Origin: Dehalococcoidia bacterium
Lineage (GTDB): Bacteria; Chloroflexota; Dehalococcoidia; Tepidiformales; Tepidiformaceae
Length of the DNA stretch: 6,609 nucleotides
Assembly: GCA_009838385.1 (NCBI GenBank)
Contig: VXRS01000024.1
Location: 1 to 6,609, forward strand
Reading direction: 5' to 3'
Shown: in pieces, positions 4,715 to 6,609 of the stretch
Layout of the letters: each line of letters starts with the position of its first letter
Numbering within the stretch: the stretch's first letter is position 1
Translations under genes and position numbers: made by a program
The notes under the pieces: generated by a model
Seen by the model: the letters and a program-made list of their open reading frames with translations, nothing else
Databases searched by the model: none
What the model was told of the DNA's origin: nothing

Positions 4715-5647
4715 ATGCAGCGTCCGCAGTTCCTTTCTCGCCCCACCACCCGGCCTCTTCCGTGGTATCTGGATGTGCGCAGGCTGGGCATCGCCTCTGT
4801 CGAGATGTTCGGCACGGTCGGGGCGCTCTTCATCTACTTCTTCGTCCGCGGCGGAAGGCCCGATGACATCGAGGCCTCGCTCAGTCGCGGCCTCCAGATC
4901 ATCGATCTGGAGAAGCGGCTGGGAATCTTCACGGAACTGCACTGGCAGGAGTTCTTCCTCCCCTATGAGCTCCTGATGGACATCGCCAACCAGGTCTACG
5001 CCTGGGGCCACTACCCCGTCCTCGCCGCCATCGGCACCTGGCTCGCCATCAAGAACCCCTCCCGCTTCCGCTTTGTCCGAAACGTCATGCTCCTCTCCGG
5101 GATCGTCGGGATCGTCTCCTACTGGCTCCTGCCGACGGCCCCGCCCCGCCTCATCCACCTCTCCGGTATCGATTTCGGCTTCGTCGATACCGTTCACGGC
5201 AGCGCCGACGTGGTCTACCTCCAGCCCGCGCCCTTCGTGAACGACTTCGCCGCCCTTCCGAGCTTCCACTTCGGCTGGATCGCCCTTGCCTCGGCGGCTA
5301 TCTGGGTGAACACGAACAACCCCTTCCTGCGTGCCTTTGCCGTCGCCCTTTCCGTCGTGATGTGGTGGGCCATCGTCGTCACCGGGAACCACTTCTTCTT
5401 CGACATGATCGCCGGTGGAGTCGTCGTAGCCGTCTGCTGGATCGCCGTCGCGTACCTCGACCGCATCGGCGTGAGCGCCCGGCTGACGGAGTTCCTCTTC
5501 GCCGGCGTACGACGTCTGCGCTCCTACCTTGGCGCCTTCCTGCACCGCCACGTGGTTGAGCGGCTGCGCCCCCACCTGGCTCCACGCCTGCGGGCGCCTC
5601 GTGTGGACGAGTGGCGGCGCTCGCGCGGCAAGGACGCGGTAGCGTAG
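4715..5647 (+). CDS. PAP2-superfamily membrane phosphatase/phosphotransferase (PAP2_3-like)
   Basis: 310 residues. Six likely membrane spans lie near 27-44, 95-112, 122-139, 186-198, 205-223 and 231-248. The phosphatase signature is PTAPPRL (140-146), LPSFHFGW (181-188, with PSxH at 182-185) and GNHFFFDMIAGG (224-235, with H226 and D230 as the catalytic pair). This spacing and the PTAPPR element match the inositol-phosphorylceramide-synthase-like PAP2_3 group rather than classical PgpB. Such proteins cleave or transfer phosphate on lipid phosphates at the membrane. The exact lipid is unknown; phosphatidic acid phosphatase, polyprenyl-diphosphate phosphatase or a phospho-head-group transferase are all possible. 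The C-terminal 45 or so residues are strongly basic (many Arg, with His), probably cytoplasmic and facing lipid head groups. The next gene starts 10 nt after its TAG stop. Confidence 0.9.
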   Translation: MQRPQFLSRPTTRPLPWYLDVRRLGIASVEMFGTVGALFIYFFVRGGRPDDIEASLSRGLQIIDLEKRLGIFTELHWQEFFLPYELLMDIANQVYAWGHYPVLAAIGTWLAIKNPSRFRFVRNVMLLSGIVGIVSYWLLPTAPPRLIHLSGIDFGFVDTVHGSADVVYLQPAPFVNDFAALPSFHFGWIALASAAIWVNTNNPFLRAFAVALSVVMWWAIVVTGNHFFFDMIAGGVVVAVCWIAVAYLDRIGVSARLTEFLFAGVRRLRSYLGAFLHRHVVERLRPHLAPRLRAPRVDEWRRSRGKDAVA

Positions 5648-5650
5648 CCT
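5645..5650 (+). promoter_or_regulatory. -10-like hexamer overlapping the PAP2 stop codon
   Basis: TAGCCT at 5645-5650, identical to the PAP2 -10. Its first three bases are the TAG stop of the PAP2 gene. Seven bases separate it from GTG 5658, the same arrangement as at asd, so the downstream gene may have its own leaderless transcript as well as read-through. No -35 is evident. Confidence 0.35.
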
Positions 5651-5657
5651 CCCGCCC

Positions 5658-6479
5658 GTGCCCGAGCTTGATCGCGGAACCTGGACCCTCGCCTACGATG
5701 TCGCCGGCGCTGCGGCTGCCCCCGCCGCCCTCCTCCTCCACGACATCCCCGACGACCGCCGCGTCTGGCGCGCGCTCGCCACGGACATGGTCGAGGTGTT
5801 CCGCACGATCGCGCCCGACCTCCGTGGCTTCGGCGAGAGCGGCCAGCCCCCCGACCCCGCCGCACCCTCGGCGATGCGCGACTACGCCGCCGACCTCATG
5901 GCCCTGCTCGACGCCGAGAGCGTGAGCGCCTGCGCCGTCATCGGCGCGGGCTTCGGCGCCGAGGTGGCGCTTGAGCTCGCCCTCGACGCCCCCGATCGCG
6001 TCGACCTCATCGTGCTCAACGGCGCCCTCCCCGCCGCCGACCACCCCACCTACAACGAGGCCCTCCGCGCCTGCGAGGCCGAGCGCGTCGAGCACGGTCG
6101 TCTCGCGGGCCGGTTCGGCACCGGACGTGTCGGCGCCGGCGCGGCCATGCCCCTCACGGGCGCCTACCTGCGCGCCTCCGCCCGCGAACGCTACCGGCAA
6201 ACGGATGCCGACGCCTTCGCCGCCGCCCACGCCGCCCGCGCTGACCGCGACGACCTGCTGGGGCGGCTCGCCGCCCTCCCTGTGCCCGCCCTGGTGGTTG
6301 CGGGCGAGGAAGACCCCCTCTTGCCAGCGGCGCGGCTCCTCGCGGAGACGCTTCCGAACGGCCGTCTCGAGGTCCTCCAGGGCTGCGGGCGGGGCGCGCC
6401 TTTCGTCGCTCCGCGCGCCTTCGAGGGGGCGCTGGGCGCCTTCCTCGGCGATGTTCGCGCCGCCGGCGCGCACACCTAG
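5658..6479 (+). CDS. Alpha/beta-hydrolase-fold protein lacking catalytic Ser and His
   Basis: 273 residues. Fold landmarks: LLLHDIPDDRRVW (25-37), where HDIPDD replaces the oxyanion HGxGG; PDLRGFGESGQP (53-64); nucleophile-elbow position GAGFGAE (96-102); GEEDPLLP (216-223) with the acid D219; and GCGRGAPFVAPRAF (242-255). The elbow Ser is Gly (G98, codon GGC), and the usual G-x-G-H has Arg (R245, CGG) in place of His, so two of three triad residues are missing. The sequence is otherwise intact and uninterrupted. It is probably a non-hydrolytic member, for example a binding or scaffold protein, or an enzyme with another mechanism. The GTG start is 10 nt after the PAP2 stop, so co-transcription with that membrane protein is likely. 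It resembles the minus-strand hydrolase at 2330-3136 (shared GEED and LPNG blocks) and may be a distant paralogue. Confidence 0.82.
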   Translation: MPELDRGTWTLAYDVAGAAAAPAALLLHDIPDDRRVWRALATDMVEVFRTIAPDLRGFGESGQPPDPAAPSAMRDYAADLMALLDAESVSACAVIGAGFGAEVALELALDAPDRVDLIVLNGALPAADHPTYNEALRACEAERVEHGRLAGRFGTGRVGAGAAMPLTGAYLRASARERYRQTDADAFAAAHAARADRDDLLGRLAALPVPALVVAGEEDPLLPAARLLAETLPNGRLEVLQGCGRGAPFVAPRAFEGALGAFLGDVRAAGAHT

Positions 6480-6487
6480 CCGCCAAT

Positions 6488-6504
6488 GCCCGCAGGGGTC
6501 GGGC
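6488..6504 (+). other. Weak hairpin after the second hydrolase gene
   Basis: GCCCG (6488-6492) and CGGGC (6500-6504) with a 7-nt loop could form a short GC hairpin 8 nt after the stop. No T-tract follows, and it lies just upstream of the next -10. It may be a poor terminator or simply GC-rich background. Confidence 0.2.
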
Positions 6505-6507
6505 TGC

Positions 6508-6544
6508 TATACTCGAACTCGCTCCCTACGACTCACCAAGGGGT
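6508..6544 (+). promoter_or_regulatory. Promoter -10 and ribosome site of the exported-protein gene
   Basis: TATACT (6508-6513) is a good -10. AAGGGG (6539-6544) is a plausible Shine-Dalgarno, 10 nt before ATG 6555, somewhat long. No matching -35 is seen near 6485-6490. The leader would be about 35 nt. Confidence 0.5.
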
Positions 6545-6554
6545 TGCCAACGCA

Positions 6555-6609
6555 ATGAAGCGCATTCTCGCCCTCCTCGTTCTCCTCGCCGTCGCCGCCT
6601 CTGTGGTGG
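6555..6609 (+). CDS. N-terminal signal peptide of an exported protein (partial)
   Basis: Only 18 codons are in the window: MKRILALLVLLAVAASVV. Two basic residues followed by an uninterrupted Leu/Val/Ala core are a typical Sec signal peptide or lipoprotein signal. The gene runs off the window edge, so neither a cleavage site nor a lipobox Cys can be seen. A good -10 (TATACT) and an AAGGGG ribosome site upstream support the ATG at 6555. The mature protein cannot be identified. Confidence 0.65.
   Translation, partial: MKRILALLVLLAVAASVV

Noticed and set aside
4625..5575. 316-codon minus-strand open frame
   Set aside because: It is antisense to the PAP2 gene, which carries clear PSxH and NHxxxD motifs; composition is artefactual.
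5379..6473. 364-codon minus-strand open frame
   Set aside because: It is antisense to the second hydrolase and the end of PAP2; low-complexity Gly/Ala/Glu/Arg translation without recognisable features.

Overview
This is a very GC-rich bacterial window with strong G/C preference at third codon positions, frequent GTG starts, and several genes whose start codon lies only 6-10 nt after a TANNNT -10 hexamer, as expected for leaderless mRNAs. That style, with a CaiB/BaiF CoA-transferase, a PAP2_3-like membrane protein and several alpha/beta-hydrolases, fits a high-GC Chloroflexota (Dehalococcoidia-like) or Actinomycetota genome. Taxonomy is inference; there is no rRNA or other marker that settles it.

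Layout. Positions 1-239 (minus) hold the N-terminus of a family III CoA-transferase, divergent from a multi-pass membrane protein (334-1023, plus). Next comes a D12-class (Dam/DpnM-like) adenine-N6 DNA methyltransferase (1063-1956, plus). It converges on, and overlaps by 35 bp, a 133-aa PD-(D/E)XK nuclease (1922-2323, minus). The two look like a compact restriction-modification pair. Upstream of the nuclease on the minus strand are an alpha/beta-hydrolase-fold protein (2330-3136) and aspartate-semialdehyde dehydrogenase (3172-4206), so the order asd, hydrolase, nuclease could be one transcript. A small four-cysteine protein with a Pro/Glu tail (4291-4575, minus) is divergent from a PAP2-family membrane phosphatase/transferase (4715-5647, plus). 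That gene is followed after 10 nt by a second alpha/beta-hydrolase-fold protein (5658-6479). The window ends in the signal peptide of an exported protein (6555 onwards).

Most interesting points. (1) The methyltransferase/nuclease pair is tail-to-tail. The nuclease seems to have no promoter of its own and lies in the same reading frame as the hydrolase, separated by one TAG and two sense codons. (2) Both alpha/beta-hydrolases carry Gly where the catalytic Ser of G-x-S-x-G should be, and the second has also lost the catalytic His. (3) Six starts show a -10-to-start arrangement suggesting leaderless or near-leaderless transcription. (4) The PAP2 promoter has an 8-bp inverted repeat whose right arm covers the -35 hexamer.

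I see no tRNA, rRNA, CRISPR array, insertion sequence or convincing intrinsic terminator. No gene-free stretch exceeds 300 bases; the longest is the 139-bp divergent promoter region at 4576-4714.
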